The position numbers and the translations under genes are program-made. From Thiomonas intermedia (GTDB lineage: Bacteria > Pseudomonadota > Gammaproteobacteria > Burkholderiales > Burkholderiaceae_C): a stretch of DNA of 48,626 nt. This document shows, piece by piece, positions 19,803 through 30,966 of this stretch. The stretch is taken from contig DZDA01000008.1 of assembly GCA_022730375.1 (NCBI GenBank), forward strand, positions 1 to 48,626. The letters run 5' to 3'. The first letter of the stretch is position 1. Each line of letters opens with the position of its first letter. The notes beneath the pieces are model-generated. The model worked only from the letters and a program-made list of their open reading frames with translations. It had not been told where the DNA came from and made no database searches.

Positions 19803-21001
19803 CGCCCCTGCCCTTGCCTTCCTGTTCCTTGCCTCGTTTCGCGCCCAGGCAGCAGGGCGTTGCAGCCCTCTACGACAGCCTGCACCGCATCGGGCCGCGC
19901 CAGGCCGCGTGCGGCCTGCGCCAGTTGCAGCAGGCGCGGGCGGTCCAGGCTTTGCAGCAGCTCGGCCAGCCCCTGCGCGCTCAGGTCGCGTTGTTGAATC
20001 AGCAGCGCCGCATCGCGGCCTGCGAGAAATTGCGCGTTCACCGTCTGGTGGTCATCGACCGCATGAGGAAACGGCACGAACAGCGCCGCCACACCGGCGC
20101 AGGCCACTTCGGTCACGGTCGAGGCGCCGGCGCGGCAGATCACCAGATCGGCCTGCGCATAAGCCGCGGCCATGTCGTCGATGAAAGCCACGCAGTCGGC
20201 TTGCACACCGGCGTCGGCATAGGCCTGCTGCAGGGTCGGCAGATGCTTGGCCCCGCTCTGATGACGCACCTGCGGGCGTTCGCCCGCGGGCAAAAGCGCC
20301 AGCGCCTGCGGCGCCAGCGAGTTGAGCGCCTGCGCGCCCAGACTGCCGCCGACCACGAGCACCTGCAGCGGCCCGCTGCGACCGGCGTAGCGCTGCTCGG
20401 GCGAAGGCAAGGCGCAGATTTCCGCACGCACCGGATTGCCCACCCACTGCGCACCCGGCAGCACCTCGGGAAACGCGGTGTAGCTGCGGTCGGCCAGACG
20501 CGCAAGCACCTTGTTGGCCAGACCGGCAACGGCGTTCTGCTCATGCACCACCAGCTTGGCCCCAGCCCACACGCTCATCAAGCCGCCGGGAAAGGCGATA
20601 TAGCCGCCCATGCTCACCACCACATCGGCGCTAACGCGCCGCAAGCCGCGCAAAGCCTGCCAGAAGGCGCGCAGCAGGTTGAGCGGCAGCAGCAGTTTGG
20701 TCAGCAGCCCTTTGCCGCGCAGACCGCCGAAGCGCACCCAAAGCATGTCGAAACCGTGGCGCGGCGCGAGCTGCGCCTCCATGCCGGTGGGCGCGCCCAT
20801 CCAGTGCACCGTCCATCCGGCGGCGCGCAGCCCCTCGCCCACGGCAATGCCCGGAAAGATGTGGCCGCCGGTGCCTCCGGCCATGATGACAGCGACCGGG
20901 GCGCCAGCCGCAGGGAACAAGGCGCCGGGCCGTCCCAAGCCTTGTTCCGCCCCCTGGAGGGGGAGCGTCGCATCGCGGCGATCTCGGGGGGAGCTTGTCA
21001 T
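19799..21001 (-). CDS. murG: Lipid II synthase MurG, with a repeat-encoded N-terminal extension
   Basis: A peripheral membrane glycosyltransferase that adds GlcNAc to lipid I. The glycine loop GGTGGH lies at residues 42-47, later than the usual position near 15. The first 30 or so residues (RDRRDATL...[13 protein letters not shown]) are encoded by the repeat at 20914-20993. Other family motifs are normal: [10 protein letters not shown] and [11 protein letters not shown] near the nucleotide-binding site. I keep ATG 21001 because it overlaps the ftsW stop (ATGA); an internal start after the repeat is not obvious. Confidence 0.95.
   Translation of the reverse strand: MTSSPRDRRDATLPLQGAEQGLGRPGALFPAAGAPVAVIMAGGTGGHIFPGIAVGEGLRAAGWTVHWMGAPTGMEAQLAPRHGFDMLWVRFGGLRGKGLLTKLLLPLNLLRAFWQALRGLRRVSADVVVSMGGYIAFPGGLMSVWAGAKLVVHEQNAVAGLANKVLARLADRSYTAFPEVLPGAQWVGNPVRAEICALPSPEQRYAGRSGPLQVLVVGGSLGAQALNSLAPQALALLPAGERPQVRHQSGAKHLPTLQQAYADAGVQADCVAFIDDMAAAYAQADLVICRAGASTVTEVACAGVAALFVPFPHAVDDHQTVNAQFLAGRDAALLIQQRDLSAQGLAELLQSLDRPRLLQLAQAARGLARPDAVQAVVEGCNALLPGRETRQGTGRQGQGR
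20914..20993 (+). repeat. Constant-loop/variable-stem repeat, copy 2 (start of murG)
   Basis: GGAACAAGGC (20914-20923) pairs perfectly with GCCTTGTTCC (20939-20948) around the loop GCCGGGCCGTCCCAA, one base different from copies 1 and 3. CCCCCT-GG-AGGGGG follows, then CGCGGCGATCTCGGGGGG. Compared with copy 3, several stem positions differ on both arms so that pairing is kept. It lies in frame just after the murG start codon. Confidence 0.85.
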
Positions 21002-22248
21002 ACATGCCCTCCGCGCATCAGAACCCGGTTTTCGAAATCAACGCGCAGCAGCACGGCAATGGCCATGCAGTTGAGCAGCAGCGCCGAGCCGCCGTAGCTC
21101 ATCAGCGGCAGCGTCAGCCCCTTGGTGGGCAACAGACCGAGGTTCACGCCGATATTGATGAAAGCCTGCCCGCCGATCCACACGCCGATGCCCTGCCCCA
21201 CCAGGGCGCTGTACATGCGGTCAAGCACCAGCGCCTGTCGGCCGATGTCGAAGGCGCGGCGCACGATCCAGTAGAACGCGAAGATCACCACGCCGACGCC
21301 CACCAGGCCCAGCTCCTCGCCGATGATGGCCAGCAGAAAGTCGGTGTGCGCTTCCGGCAGGTAATGCAGTTTTTCGATGCTGCCGCCGAGGCCGACGCCG
21401 AACCACTCGCCGCGCCCCATCGCAATCAGCGCGTGCGAGAGCTGATAGGCGCTGCCCAGCGCATTCGATTCCGACCAGGGGTTGAGATAGGCGAAGATGC
21501 GATCACGCCGCCAGGGCGAGAGCACGATCATCAACACAAAAGCGCCGATCACGGCCACGCTGAACACCGAAAACAGCTTGCCGTTGGCCCCGCCGAGAAA
21601 CAGGATGGCCAGCGTGATGGAAGCGATGACCAGAAAGGCGCCCATGTCGGGCTCGGCCAGCAGCAGCACGCCCACGATCATCATCACCGCCATCATCGGC
21701 AGGAAGGTCTTGAGCAGGCTTTGCTTGACCTCCTGCTTGCGCACCATGAAATCGGCGGCATAGATGAGCGCGGTGAGCTTGACCAGCTCGGAGGGCTGGA
21801 AGTTCAGCCCGCCGGGGAAGACCACCCAGCGCTTGGAGCCATTCACATCCTTGCCGATATGCGGCAGCAGCACGAGCACCAGCCCGATCAGCGAGAGGAA
21901 GAAAAAGCGCATCGACCATTTCTGCAGCTCGGCCATCGGAATCTGCACCACGATCCAGCTCGCCAGCAACGCCGCAGCGATGGAAAACAAATCACGCGCG
22001 AAATAGTGATAGGGCGACCACTGCGCGTAGCGCACCGAGTCGTGGAAGGAAATCGTGGCCGAATACACCATCACCAGGCCGTAGGCCAGCAGCAGCAGCG
22101 TGACCCAGACCAGGTTCTGGTCGTACTCCAGCATGCGCGAATTGCGCGGCGCCATATGCCCCACGCGCACCGGCAGATCGGCCGCGGCCTGGTCGCGCTT
22201 GCGGCCGAGGAAATTGCGACTGAGGAAAGGCAGCATGCGCTCAAGCAT
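20998..22248 (-). CDS. ftsW: Lipid II polymerase/division protein FtsW (SEDS family)
   Basis: A polytopic membrane glycosyltransferase that polymerises septal peptidoglycan together with FtsI. The 416-residue protein has about ten hydrophobic helices and the SEDS sequences [35 protein letters not shown] and, near the C-terminus, [21 protein letters not shown]. The start at ATG 22248 overlaps the end of murD by 8 bases; longer frames upstream lie inside murD and have no family similarity. Confidence 0.96.
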   Translation of the reverse strand: MLERMLPFLSRNFLGRKRDQAAADLPVRVGHMAPRNSRMLEYDQNLVWVTLLLLAYGLVMVYSATISFHDSVRYAQWSPYHYFARDLFSIAAALLASWIVVQIPMAELQKWSMRFFFLSLIGLVLVLLPHIGKDVNGSKRWVVFPGGLNFQPSELVKLTALIYAADFMVRKQEVKQSLLKTFLPMMAVMMIVGVLLLAEPDMGAFLVIASITLAILFLGGANGKLFSVFSVAVIGAFVLMIVLSPWRRDRIFAYLNPWSESNALGSAYQLSHALIAMGRGEWFGVGLGGSIEKLHYLPEAHTDFLLAIIGEELGLVGVGVVIFAFYWIVRRAFDIGRQALVLDRMYSALVGQGIGVWIGGQAFINIGVNLGLLPTKGLTLPLMSYGGSALLLNCMAIAVLLRVDFENRVLMRGGHV

Positions 22249-23785
22249 GGTCGGCCCCTTCGTTCCAGACTTGTCCGCGCTGCTCTGCCAGATTGCGCAC
22301 CGCAGCGACAAACACCTCGGCGCGATGCGCGTAGTTGCGGAACATGTCCAGACTGGCGCAAGCGGGTGACAACAGCGCCGCATCGCCGGTCTTTGCCAGC
22401 GTGGCGGCGCGTTGCACAGCCTGCTCCAGGGACTGCGTGAATTCGGTGGGGGCCAGCCCCTGCAGCTCCGCGGCGATGGCCTGCGCATCGCGGCCGATCA
22501 GCACCGCAGCGCGCAGCCGCGCAGCCTGCGCGCGCAGCGGCGAAAAATCCTGCCCCTTGCCGTCACCCCCGGCGATCAGCACCACCGGCGTCTCCATGCC
22601 CGCCAGCGCCGCCACCGTGGCGCCGACGTTGGTGCCCTTGCTGTCGTCGATCCAGCGCACGCCGTCGATCACCGCCACGGTCTGCATGCGATGCGGCTCT
22701 CCGCGATACTCACGCAGGGCATGCAGCATGGGCGCAAGCGGCGCGCCCACGGCATCTCCCAGAGCCAGCGCGGCGAGCGCGTTGGAAAGGTTGTGCGCGC
22801 CCTGAATGCGCAGGGCTTCGGTGGGCATCAAGCGCTGCATCTGGAGCGCGGCCTCGGGCAAGGCGCCGGGCCGCCCCAAGCCTTGCCCGGCCCCCTGGGG
22901 GGAGATCGCCGCACCGCGGCGATTTCGGGGGGGGTCTTCTGCCGGAAGTGCGCGCGCCAGCCAGTCGATGCCGCCTTCGCGCACCACGCCCCAGTCTCCC
23001 GGCTGTTGCGGCGCCGAGAGACCAAAACGCCGCAACTTGCGCCCCGGGCGTTGCATGGCCAGCACCTGCGGATCGTCGCGGTTGAGCACCATGACCCCCT
23101 GCGCGCCCTGATTCCCGAAGATGTTGGCCTTGTCGGCGGCATAGGCCGTCATGTCGCCGTGCCAGTCGAGATGGTCCTGGGTGATGTTGAGCACGGTGGC
23201 CGCGTCGGCGGCGAAGTCGGTCATGCCATGAAGCTGGAAGCTGGAGAGTTCGAGCACCCAGGCTGCGGGAAGATCGTCGGCCTGAAGCCGGGCCTGCAGC
23301 ACGTCGAGCATGGACGGCGAAATATTGCCCGCCACCGCCACGCTCCAGCCCGCGCGCTCCAGCATCAGCCCGGTCAGACGGGTGACGGTGGTCTTGCCGT
23401 TGGTGCCGGTGATGGCGACGATCTTGGGCGCATAGCCTCGCTCTTCGCGCAGCGCGTCGAGCGCCCACTGCAACAGATGCAGCTCACCGGCCATCGGCAC
23501 GCCCCGTTCGGCGGCCGCCTGTTTGAGTGCGGCAAACTCGGTCGCGTGCGGTGCAATGCCGGGGCTGCGCAACACCAGTTGCGCGTCGCCCAGTAGATCT
23601 GCGCCCAGGTTGCCGCAATGCACCTGTGCCGCAGGCACTTCGCGCTGCAGCGCAGCCAGCCCGGGCGGCGCACTGCGGCTGTCGGCCACGCGCACCTGCG
23701 CGCCTTGCGCCGCACACCAGCGCGCCATTGCCAGGCCGGATTCGCCCAGGCCGAGCACGAGAACGGAGAGTGAGTTCAGGTTCAT
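22241..23785 (-). CDS. murD: UDP-N-acetylmuramoylalanine--D-glutamate ligase MurD, with a repeat-encoded internal insertion
   Basis: Adds D-glutamate to UDP-MurNAc-L-Ala. The 514-residue protein is longer than the roughly 440 of E. coli. It has [13 protein letters not shown] at the N-terminus, the ATP loop GTNGKTT (127-133), [10 protein letters not shown] and [14 protein letters not shown], then [11 protein letters not shown] and [10 protein letters not shown]. Residues about 284-312 (PRNRRGAA...[13 protein letters not shown]) are encoded by the repeat at 22855-22936. They fall just before the IQGAHN segment of the ATP-binding domain, probably in a surface loop. The gene overlaps mraY by four bases. 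Confidence 0.95.
   Translation of the reverse strand: MNLNSLSVLVLGLGESGLAMARWCAAQGAQVRVADSRSAPPGLAALQREVPAAQVHCGNLGADLLGDAQLVLRSPGIAPHATEFAALKQAAAERGVPMAGELHLLQWALDALREERGYAPKIVAITGTNGKTTVTRLTGLMLERAGWSVAVAGNISPSMLDVLQARLQADDLPAAWVLELSSFQLHGMTDFAADAATVLNITQDHLDWHGDMTAYAADKANIFGNQGAQGVMVLNRDDPQVLAMQRPGRKLRRFGLSAPQQPGDWGVVREGGIDWLARALPAEDPPRNRRGAAISPQGAGQGLGRPGALPEAALQMQRLMPTEALRIQGAHNLSNALAALALGDAVGAPLAPMLHALREYRGEPHRMQTVAVIDGVRWIDDSKGTNVGATVAALAGMETPVVLIAGGDGKGQDFSPLRAQAARLRAAVLIGRDAQAIAAELQGLAPTEFTQSLEQAVQRAATLAKTGDAALLSPACASLDMFRNYAHRAEVFVAAVRNLAEQRGQVWNEGADHA
22855..22936 (+). repeat. Constant-loop/variable-stem repeat, copy 3 (inside murD)
   Basis: CGGGCAAGGC (22855-22864) pairs perfectly with GCCTTGCCCG (22880-22889) around GCCGGGCCGCCCCAA. 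CCCCC-TG-GGGGG follows, then ATCGCCG-CACCG-CGGCGAT and a G run. The length keeps the murD frame open, and the encoded peptide resembles that of copy 2 in murG. Confidence 0.85.
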
Positions 23786-24960
23786 CGCAGCTTCAGACTC
23801 GCCAGACCCACCAGACAGAGAATCATGGTGACGATCCAGAACCGCACCACCACCTGCGACTCTTTCACCCCGAGTTGCTCAAAGTGATGGTGCAGCGGCG
23901 CCATCTTGAAAATGCGCCGTCCCACGCCGTACTTCTTCTTGGTGTACTTGAAGTACGTCACCTGAATCATCACCGACACGGTTTCGGCGACGAACACCCC
24001 GCCCATGATGGCCAGCACGATTTCCTGGCGCACGATCACGGCGATGGTGCCTAGAGCGCCGCCCAGCGCCAGCGCGCCCACGTCCCCCATGAACACCTGC
24101 GCCGGATAGGCGTTGAACCAGAGAAACGCCAGCCCGGCGCCGACCATCGCGCCCACGAAAATGAGCAACTCCCCCGTTCCCGGAATGAAGGGGAACAGCA
24201 GGTATTTGGAATACACCGCATTGCCGGTGACGTAGGCAAACACGCCCAGCGAGCTGCCGACCATGACCACGGGCATGATGGCCAGGCCATCGGCGCCGTC
24301 GGTGAGGTTGACCGCGTTGCTGCTGCCCACGATGACCAGATAGCTCAGCACGATGAAGCCGGTCACCCCCAGCGGATAACTGACCGATTTGAAGAACGGC
24401 ACGATGAGGTCTGAAGCGGGGGGCAAGGGCATGCTCATGCCGCTTTGCAACCACGCCACGAACAGATGCCAGACCTCGGCGTTGCCCTTGCCCGACACGG
24501 CGAAAGCCAGGTAGAACGCGGCGGCCACGCCGATGAGCGTCTGCCAGAAGTACTTGTCGCGCGAGCGCATGCCGTTGGGGTCGCGGTACACCACCTTGCG
24601 GTAATCGTCGGCCCAGCCGATGGCGCCGAAACCGAGCGTGACCAGCAGCACCAGCCAGACGAAGCGGTTGCTCAGATCCATCCACAGCAAGGTGGACGCG
24701 CCGATGGACAGCAGGATGAGCACCCCGCCCATGGTGGGCGTGCCGGTCTTGATGAGATGAGTCTGCGGCCCGTCCTGACGCACCGCCTGGCCGACCTTCA
24801 TCGCGGTGAGCTTGCGGATGACTGCGGGGCCCGCGAGCAGACCGATGAACAGCGCGGTGAGCGTGCTCATCACCGCGCGGAAGGTGATGTAGTTGAACAC
24901 CCGGAAAAAGCGCAGATCGGGCGAGATCTCCATCAGCCACATGGCCAGACTATGCAGCAT
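23782..24960 (-). CDS. mraY: Phospho-N-acetylmuramoyl-pentapeptide transferase MraY
   Basis: An integral membrane enzyme that makes lipid I from UDP-MurNAc-pentapeptide and undecaprenyl phosphate. The 392-residue protein has about ten hydrophobic segments and the family motifs [14 protein letters not shown] (catalytic aspartates), [25 protein letters not shown] and the HHHFE loop ([10 protein letters not shown]). I start at ATG 24960 ([13 protein letters not shown]), overlapping the murEF end by 11 bases; the longer frame upstream is within murEF. Confidence 0.97.
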   Translation of the reverse strand: MLHSLAMWLMEISPDLRFFRVFNYITFRAVMSTLTALFIGLLAGPAVIRKLTAMKVGQAVRQDGPQTHLIKTGTPTMGGVLILLSIGASTLLWMDLSNRFVWLVLLVTLGFGAIGWADDYRKVVYRDPNGMRSRDKYFWQTLIGVAAAFYLAFAVSGKGNAEVWHLFVAWLQSGMSMPLPPASDLIVPFFKSVSYPLGVTGFIVLSYLVIVGSSNAVNLTDGADGLAIMPVVMVGSSLGVFAYVTGNAVYSKYLLFPFIPGTGELLIFVGAMVGAGLAFLWFNAYPAQVFMGDVGALALGGALGTIAVIVRQEIVLAIMGGVFVAETVSVMIQVTYFKYTKKKYGVGRRIFKMAPLHHHFEQLGVKESQVVVRFWIVTMILCLVGLASLKLR

Positions 24961-27877
24961 GGTGCACCTCCTGCGGGGACGCGCCATTGCCGTTCGCCGC
25001 CAGCGCGGCGATGGCCTGCACCGCGCGCTCCATGCGCATGAAGCGCGAGCCTTTGACCAGCACGGTGTCGAATTCGCGCAGCGCTGCGGCATCCAGAGTG
25101 AAGTCCATCAGGTCGGGCTGATGCCGCGCGGCCGCCAGGCCCGCCGCCTGTGCGGCCGCGACCGCCTGCGCCGTCATGGCGCCGCAGGCCCACAGCGCCG
25201 CCACGTCGCGCTGCGCCGCATACGCCCCCACTTCGGCATGGAATGCCGGGCCGTTGTCACCGACTTCGCCCATGTCGCCGAGCAGCAGAAGGCTGCGCCC
25301 GGGCAGCTCGGTCAACACGTCAATGGCTGCGCGCACCGAGTCGGGATTGGCGTTGTAGCTGTCGTCGATCAGCAGCAGCGTGCGCTCGTCGGCGCAACGC
25401 AGACGCCGCGGAACCAAACGCCCGGCCACCGGCGCGAACGTCTCCAGTCCACGGCAGATCGCATCCAGCGGAGCGCCCGCGGCCAAGGCCGCCGCAGTCG
25501 CCGCCAGAGCATTGCGCGCGTTATGCCGCCCCAGCAGTTGCAGGCCCACTTCGGCATGACCCGCTGGGGTATGCAATTGCAGACGCAACTGGCCTTGCCG
25601 GTAAAACGCATGGCCGCTGACTTCAGCTTCCACGCCCGCCTCAGCCTCTTCGCGCAGGGCAAAGCGCAACACACGCCGACCGGCGGCTTGCGCCACCCAG
25701 ATCGCGGTCTGGGCGTCGCCTGCGGGAAACACCGCCACCCCGGTCTGCGGCAACGCCGCGAGCACGGCGCCGTTTTCGTGCGCGACTGCTTCGACGCTGT
25801 GCATGAATTCCTGATGTTCGCGCTGGGCGTTGTTCACCAGCGCCACGGTGGGCTCGGCCAGACTGGCGAGCCAGGCGATCTCGCCCGGATGGTTCATCCC
25901 GAGCTCGACCACGGCGGCCTGATGTTGCGGCCGCAAGCGCAGCAAGGTCAGCGGCAGACCCACCTCGTTGTTGAAGTTGCCCTGCGTCGCCAGACGCCGG
26001 TCCTCGCCCTGCCACGCCGCCAGAATGGACGCCAGCATCTGCGTCACCGTGGTCTTGCCGTTGCTGCCGGTCACCGCGATCAGCGGCAGCGCCTGTTGCC
26101 GCCGCCAGCCTCGCGCCAACAGGCCCAATGCGCGCAGGGTGTCGGGCGCCTCGATGCCGGGCAGCCCGGAAGCGGCCACGCCTTGCTCGGCCAGCAGCGC
26201 GCGCGCGCCAGCAGCCGCAGCTTGCGGCAGAAAGTCGTGCGCGTCGAAGCGGGCGCCGCGCAAGGCGACGAACAGCGCGCCCGGCGTGAGTTTGCGACTG
26301 TCGGTCTCGATGGCGCTCACCGCCACGTCGGCCTCGCCGATAAGGCGGGCGTCAGGCCCGATCCAGTCGCGCAGTTCGCGCAAGGTACAAAGCCCGGCGC
26401 CGCACGCGGCCAGTGCCATGCGGGCATGGAAAGCGTCGCTGAAGGCCTGCTTGTGTCCGGCAATCTCCTGCGTGTTTTCGTGCCCCTTGCCCGCGATGAG
26501 CACGACGTCGTGCACCGCGGCGTGCGACAGGGTCTGGGCGATGGCGGCGGCACGGTCTTCGATCAGCAGGGCTTGCGCGGGTTGCTGCAGACCGGCGAGC
26601 AGATCTTGCAGGACTGCGCCCGGCGCTTCGCTGCGCGGGTTGTCGCTGGTCAGCACCACGCGGTCGGCGTGGGCCTCGGCGGCCTGCGCCATCAGCGGGC
26701 GCTTGCGCGTATCGCGGTCGCCGCCGGCGCCGAACACGCACCACAACTTGCCTTTACGCTTGGCGGTGACAGGCCGCAGCGCGCGCAGCGCCTTGTCCAG
26801 CGCGTCGGGGGTGTGGGCGTAGTCGATCACCGCCAGCGGCGCGCCGATGCCGCCCAGCATCTGCATGCGACCCGGCACGGCGCGCACCGTGCGCAATGCG
26901 CCGACAATGGCTGCGTCGTCCAGCCCCGTGGTGTGCAGCAGCGCGGCGACCACCAGCAGATTGCGCAGGTTGAAAGCGCCCAGCACGGGCAGATCGAGCG
27001 CGTGGCGATGGTGGTGATGCACCAGAGTGAGACGCTGGCCGGTGGAAGCCTGCACCACATCTTCCGCACACCAGTCGGCCTTGGCGATCAGCGCGGTGGT
27101 CTGCACCTGCAGCGCCCCGCTGCGGCAATCGGCGAGCAAGACGCTTGCGGCGTAGGGGTCGTCAATATCCAGTACGGCATGCTGCAGGCCCGGCCAGGCG
27201 AACAGCGCCCGCTTGGCGCGCGCATAGGCCGCCATGTCGCCGTGGTAGTCGAGATGGTCTTGCGTCAGATTGGTGAATGCGGCAGCATGAATTGCGCAAC
27301 CCGCCAGCCGATGTTCGTCCAGGCCGATGCTCGATGCCTCGATGGCGCACCAGAGCGCGCCTTGCTCGCGCAGCCGCGCCAGGATCGCCTGCAGCCGCAC
27401 CGGGTCGGGGGTGGTGAAGCCGGTGGGCTGCAGCGCGTCCGGCCATCCAGCGCCCAGCGTGCCGATCACCCCGCAGCGCTGCCCAGCCGCGTTCAGGGCC
27501 TGCGCTGCCCACAGGGCGCAGGAAGTCTTGCCATTGGTGCCGGTCACGGCCAGCAGCTTGACGGCCTCGGACGGATGTCCATACCAGGCCGCCGCAAGCG
27601 GCCCGGCCAGCGCCTTGAGCCCGTCAACGGTCAGAATGCGCGGATCGGTGAAGCCGAAATGCTGCGCGCCCTCAACCTCGACCAGCGCGGCCGCTGCCCC
27701 CGCGGCCAAGGCCTGCGCCACGAACTGACGCGGATCGCGCGCCGCCCCCGGCCAGGCGACGAACACCTCGCCGGGCTGCAGGCTGCGACTGTCGGCGGTA
27801 CACGGCGCATCGGCGGCGACGCCCAAGGCGCGCAACGCTTGCAGTACGGCATCGACCGTCTTCAAAGTCACATTCAT
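24950..27877 (-). CDS. murEF: Fused MurE-MurF ligase (bifunctional)
   Basis: A single 975-residue frame joins two ligases. Residues 1 to about 490 are MurE: ATP loop TGTNGKT (112-118), [10 protein letters not shown], and DNPR (412-415), the motif that selects meso-diaminopimelate, followed by GKGHE. Residues from about 495 are Mur[20 protein letters not shown] loop GSNGKTT (604-610), GMNHPGEI and DDSYNANP. MurE adds meso-DAP and MurF adds D-Ala-D-Ala. No frameshift sign is visible. Such fusions are known in Bordetella and related betaproteobacteria. It overlaps ftsI by four bases. Confidence 0.96.
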   Translation of the reverse strand: MNVTLKTVDAVLQALRALGVAADAPCTADSRSLQPGEVFVAWPGAARDPRQFVAQALAAGAAAALVEVEGAQHFGFTDPRILTVDGLKALAGPLAAAWYGHPSEAVKLLAVTGTNGKTSCALWAAQALNAAGQRCGVIGTLGAGWPDALQPTGFTTPDPVRLQAILARLREQGALWCAIEASSIGLDEHRLAGCAIHAAAFTNLTQDHLDYHGDMAAYARAKRALFAWPGLQHAVLDIDDPYAASVLLADCRSGALQVQTTALIAKADWCAEDVVQASTGQRLTLVHHHHRHALDLPVLGAFNLRNLLVVAALLHTTGLDDAAIVGALRTVRAVPGRMQMLGGIGAPLAVIDYAHTPDALDKALRALRPVTAKRKGKLWCVFGAGGDRDTRKRPLMAQAAEAHADRVVLTSDNPRSEAPGAVLQDLLAGLQQPAQALLIEDRAAAIAQTLSHAAVHDVVLIAGKGHENTQEIAGHKQAFSDAFHARMALAACGAGLCTLRELRDWIGPDARLIGEADVAVSAIETDSRKLTPGALFVALRGARFDAHDFLPQAAAAGARALLAEQGVAASGLPGIEAPDTLRALGLLARGWRRQQALPLIAVTGSNGKTTVTQMLASILAAWQGEDRRLATQGNFNNEVGLPLTLLRLRPQHQAAVVELGMNHPGEIAWLASLAEPTVALVNNAQREHQEFMHSVEAVAHENGAVLAALPQTGVAVFPAGDAQTAIWVAQAAGRRVLRFALREEAEAGVEAEVSGHAFYRQGQLRLQLHTPAGHAEVGLQLLGRHNARNALAATAAALAAGAPLDAICRGLETFAPVAGRLVPRRLRCADERTLLLIDDSYNANPDSVRAAIDVLTELPGRSLLLLGDMGEVGDNGPAFHAEVGAYAAQRDVAALWACGAMTAQAVAAAQAAGLAAARHQPDLMDFTLDAAALREFDTVLVKGSRFMRMERAVQAIAALAANGNGASPQEVHHAA

Positions 27878-29664
27878 GCGCCCCCCTTCATCGCCCGGCC
27901 GGCCGGGAGTTGCAGGGCTTGCGCGGTTTGCGCGGGAACGAGATCGGGCTTGACGGGCAGATCGGGCTGTACCCCGAGAATGCGCAGCGCCTGCGGCACC
28001 ACCGCGCCGAACACCGGGGCCGACACCTGCCCGCCGAAATGCTTTCCGCCCGTCGGCTGATCGACCGAAACCGCCATCACGAGCACCGGATGATGGATCG
28101 GCGCCAGCCCGACGAACTGCGCCCGGAACAGCTTTTTGTCGTACTTGCCATCCTTGGCAATCCAGGCGGTGCCGGTCTTGCCGCCGGTGGAGTAGCCGGG
28201 CACGGCCGCTGCCGGGGCGGTGCCGCCGGGCTGCGTGACCAGCGCCAGCATGCCGCGCATTTCGCGCGCCACAGCGGGGGCGACGACCTGCACGCCTTCG
28301 GGCGCCTCATCGTGCTTGAACAGGGTGACCGGGAAGATGCGGCCACGGTCGGCGAAGATGAGATAGGCATGTGCCAGCTGCAGCGTGGAAACGCCCAGCC
28401 CATAGCCGAAGCCCATGGTGATGCGGTCGATCGGGCGCCAGCGTTTCATCGGCCGCATCAGCCCGCTGGTCGCGCCGGGAAACTCGATCTGCGGCCGCTG
28501 GCCAAAACCCACTGCGGTGTACATATTCCACTGCACCTGCGCCGGCATCTTGCTCACCACCTGCGAAGTGGCGACGTTGCTCGAATACTGGATGACTTGG
28601 GGCAGTTCGATATTGCCGTTGTTGTCGTCATCGCAGATATTGGCGCCGTAAAACTGCTGGCAGCCCGGCGCGGTATGGAACACCGTAGTCGGGGTGATGA
28701 TGCCGGCCTGCAATGCTGCGCTCAGGGTGATGGGCTTGAGCACCGAGCCGGGCTCGTAGGCATCGGTCACGGCGTAGTTGCGGATGTCCGCCTCGGTCAT
28801 GCGCTTGCGGGTATTCGGATCGAAGCTGGGGTAGTTGGCCATCGCCAGAATCTCTCCCGTTTTCGCATCGATCACCACCGCGCTGCCGTTCTTGGCCTTG
28901 TTGTCCACCACCGACTGCTTGAGCGCCTGGTAGGTGAGGTACTGGATCTTGCTGTCGATCGACAGCACCACGTCCTGCCCGTCCACCGGCGGCACGCCGC
29001 CCGACACGTCCTCGATCACATTGCCCAGGCGGTCCTTGACCACCTTGCGCACGCCCGGATGCCCGGCGAGGCGCGCTTGCAGCGCCAGCTCCATGCCGTC
29101 TTGTCCCTGGCCTTCGATATTGGAAAAGCCGATGAGCTGCGCCGCCGCCGAGCCTTCCGGGTAGTAGCGTTTGTAGCTGGGCGATTCATAAATGCCCTTG
29201 ATGCCCAGCGCCTTGACCTGCTTGGCCACGTCGATATCCACCTGCCGCTTGAGATAGACGAACTGCTTGTTGGAGTCGAGCCGGCGCTGCAGATCGGCGG
29301 CGTTCAGGCCGAGCAGCCGGGCGAGTTGCTGCACCTTGTCGTTGCCCGACTCGACCTGCGTGGGATCGGCCCAGATGGTCTTGGCCGGAATGCTCGACGC
29401 CAGAATGTTGCCATTGCGGTCGAGAATGCGGCCGCGCATCGCCGGCAGCTCGATGGTGCGCACGAAGCGCAGATCGCCCTGGTTCTGATAGAACTGCGTC
29501 GTCCACACTTGCACCCAAAAGGCGCGCAGACCCAGCGCCGCAAACGCCGCAAACAGCAGCCCCTTCACCAGCCAGGCGCGACCCGGCGGCAACTTCACAT
29601 TCAGCAGCGGGCTCTTGCCGTAGCTGGCTGCCGACTTGTGCGCACGCATGGCCGGGTTCTTCAT
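27874..29664 (-). CDS. ftsI: Peptidoglycan transpeptidase FtsI (PBP3)
   Basis: The septal transpeptidase that cross-links the strands made by FtsW. The 596-residue protein has one transmembrane helix (about 32-52), a dimerisation region and a transpeptidase domain with the three penicillin-binding motifs: SVLK (S307, K310), SSN (361-363) and KTG (496-498). Starting at ATG 29664 it overlaps the ftsL stop (ATGA). The arrangement ftsL-ftsI-murEF is the usual dcw order. Confidence 0.97.
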   Translation of the reverse strand: MKNPAMRAHKSAASYGKSPLLNVKLPPGRAWLVKGLLFAAFAALGLRAFWVQVWTTQFYQNQGDLRFVRTIELPAMRGRILDRNGNILASSIPAKTIWADPTQVESGNDKVQQLARLLGLNAADLQRRLDSNKQFVYLKRQVDIDVAKQVKALGIKGIYESPSYKRYYPEGSAAAQLIGFSNIEGQGQDGMELALQARLAGHPGVRKVVKDRLGNVIEDVSGGVPPVDGQDVVLSIDSKIQYLTYQALKQSVVDNKAKNGSAVVIDAKTGEILAMANYPSFDPNTRKRMTEADIRNYAVTDAYEPGSVLKPITLSAALQAGIITPTTVFHTAPGCQQFYGANICDDDNNGNIELPQVIQYSSNVATSQVVSKMPAQVQWNMYTAVGFGQRPQIEFPGATSGLMRPMKRWRPIDRITMGFGYGLGVSTLQLAHAYLIFADRGRIFPVTLFKHDEAPEGVQVVAPAVAREMRGMLALVTQPGGTAPAAAVPGYSTGGKTGTAWIAKDGKYDKKLFRAQFVGLAPIHHPVLVMAVSVDQPTGGKHFGGQVSAPVFGAVVPQALRILGVQPDLPVKPDLVPAQTAQALQLPAGRAMKGGA

Positions 29665-29996
29665 CGCCGCGCGCCTTTACTGGTCGGTTTCGGCTGAGAC
29701 CGCGGCATGACGGGCAGCGGCGGCAGGATGGCCTGCCCCTCGTGCACGAAGATGGTGCGCGCGGCTGTGATGGGACGCATGTCGAGCTGGGTGCGCGCGA
29801 TTCTCTCGATGCGGCCCGGCGCACTCATCGCGCGGTATTCCACCTGCTGACGATCCTTGTCCATCTGCAACTGCTCGGCCCTTTGCTGCGCCACATCCAG
29901 CGCGGCAAACGTGCGCCTGCCCTGGTACTGCGCGCGCACCACCGACATGGCGCACAGCACCACGACAAACAGGAGCAGGAAGTTGGTTCGGGTCAT
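29661..29996 (-). CDS. ftsL: Cell division protein FtsL
   Basis: A small bitopic protein that forms the FtsQLB complex. The 111-residue product starts MTRTNFLLLFVVVLCAMSVV, with the transmembrane helix at about 5-22, followed by a coiled-coil stretch (ALDVAQQRAEQLQMDKDRQQVE) and LDMRP. ATG 29996 has a good GAGGAG ribosome-binding site just after the rsmH stop; a longer frame inside rsmH is rejected. Confidence 0.9.
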   Translation of the reverse strand: MTRTNFLLLFVVVLCAMSVVRAQYQGRRTFAALDVAQQRAEQLQMDKDRQQVEYRAMSAPGRIERIARTQLDMRPITAARTIFVHEGQAILPPLPVMPRSQPKPTSKGARR

Positions 29997-30006
29997 GGCG
30001 TGCTCC

Positions 30007-30960
30007 TCAGACCCGTTGCGCCACGCGCAGCATGGCCGAGCGCGACCGCGCATTGCCGCTGATTTCCGCCGCCGAAGGCCGCATCCGCACCACCTCCTTG
30101 AATTGCGGCTGGAACTCGGCCGAGACTCCGGGGACGAAGGGCTGGCGCCGATCGACCGCCGGTGCGCGGGCATGGCGGTGAATAAAGCGTTTGATCAGCG
30201 CGTCTTCCAGCGAATGAAAGCTGATCACGGCCAGCCGCCCGCCCGGTTTCAGGCAGTCGAGCACCTGGCTCAACGCCGCTTCGATTTGCGCAAGCTCGGC
30301 ATTGACGTGAATCCGAAGAGCTTGAAACGTGCGGGTGGCCGGGTCCTGGCCCGGCTCACGACTCTTGACGGCACTGGCAACCAGTGCGGCGAGTTCGCCG
30401 CTGCGCGCGAGGGGCGCTCCGGCATCGCGGCGAGCCACAATCTTCTTTGCAATCTGGACAGCCGCCCGTTCGTCTCCATAGTCCCTCAGCACGGTTGCAA
30501 TTTCATCCACACTGGCCGTGGCCAGATACTCAGCGACGGTTTGCCCGCTGCTGGTGTCCATCCGCATATCCAAAGGTCCGTCAGCGCGGAAACTGAAACC
30601 GCGCTCGGGTTGATCGAGTTGCGGCGACGACACCCCCAGATCGAACAGCAACCCATCGGCCTGCGCCACGCCCTGCTCGTGCAGCACCCGCGCAAACTCG
30701 GAGAAGGCAGCGTGCGCGATCACAAAACGCACATCGTGAATCTGGGCCGCTGCCTCGATGGCCTGCGGATCGCGGTCGATCGCAATCAGCCGCCCGGCGG
30801 GCGACAGCCGCCGCAGAATTTCCCGGCTGTGTCCGCCACGCCCGAAAGTCGCGTCGAGGTACACCCCGTCCGGGTTGGTGATCAGTTGGTCGACCGCCTC
30901 GTGCAGCAACACGGTGCGGTGCGCCGTTTCGGCGCTGGGCATGGGAGTGGTGTGGGGCAT
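30007..30960 (-). CDS. rsmH: 16S rRNA m4C1402 methyltransferase RsmH (MraW)
   Basis: Methylates N4 of C1402 in 16S rRNA using S-adenosylmethionine. The 317-residue product has HRTVLLHEAVDQL at the N-terminus, the SAM motif DATFGRGGHSREIL, FDLGVSSPQLD and the C-terminal ISFHSLEDALIKRFI, all typical. It follows mraZ by 6 bases, the standard start of the dcw cluster. Confidence 0.97.
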   Translation of the reverse strand: MPHTTPMPSAETAHRTVLLHEAVDQLITNPDGVYLDATFGRGGHSREILRRLSPAGRLIAIDRDPQAIEAAAQIHDVRFVIAHAAFSEFARVLHEQGVAQADGLLFDLGVSSPQLDQPERGFSFRADGPLDMRMDTSSGQTVAEYLATASVDEIATVLRDYGDERAAVQIAKKIVARRDAGAPLARSGELAALVASAVKSREPGQDPATRTFQALRIHVNAELAQIEAALSQVLDCLKPGGRLAVISFHSLEDALIKRFIHRHARAPAVDRRQPFVPGVSAEFQPQFKEVVRMRPSAAEISGNARSRSAMLRVAQRV

Positions 30961-30966
30961 ACACGG

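Noticed and set aside
24893-28060. Very long open frame on the strand opposite murEF (over 1000 codons)
   Set aside because: It mirrors a highly GC-biased, strongly conserved gene; the translation is rich in H, R, Q and G with no domain. The same holds for long antisense frames over pilB, secA, ftsI, murD and mraY.
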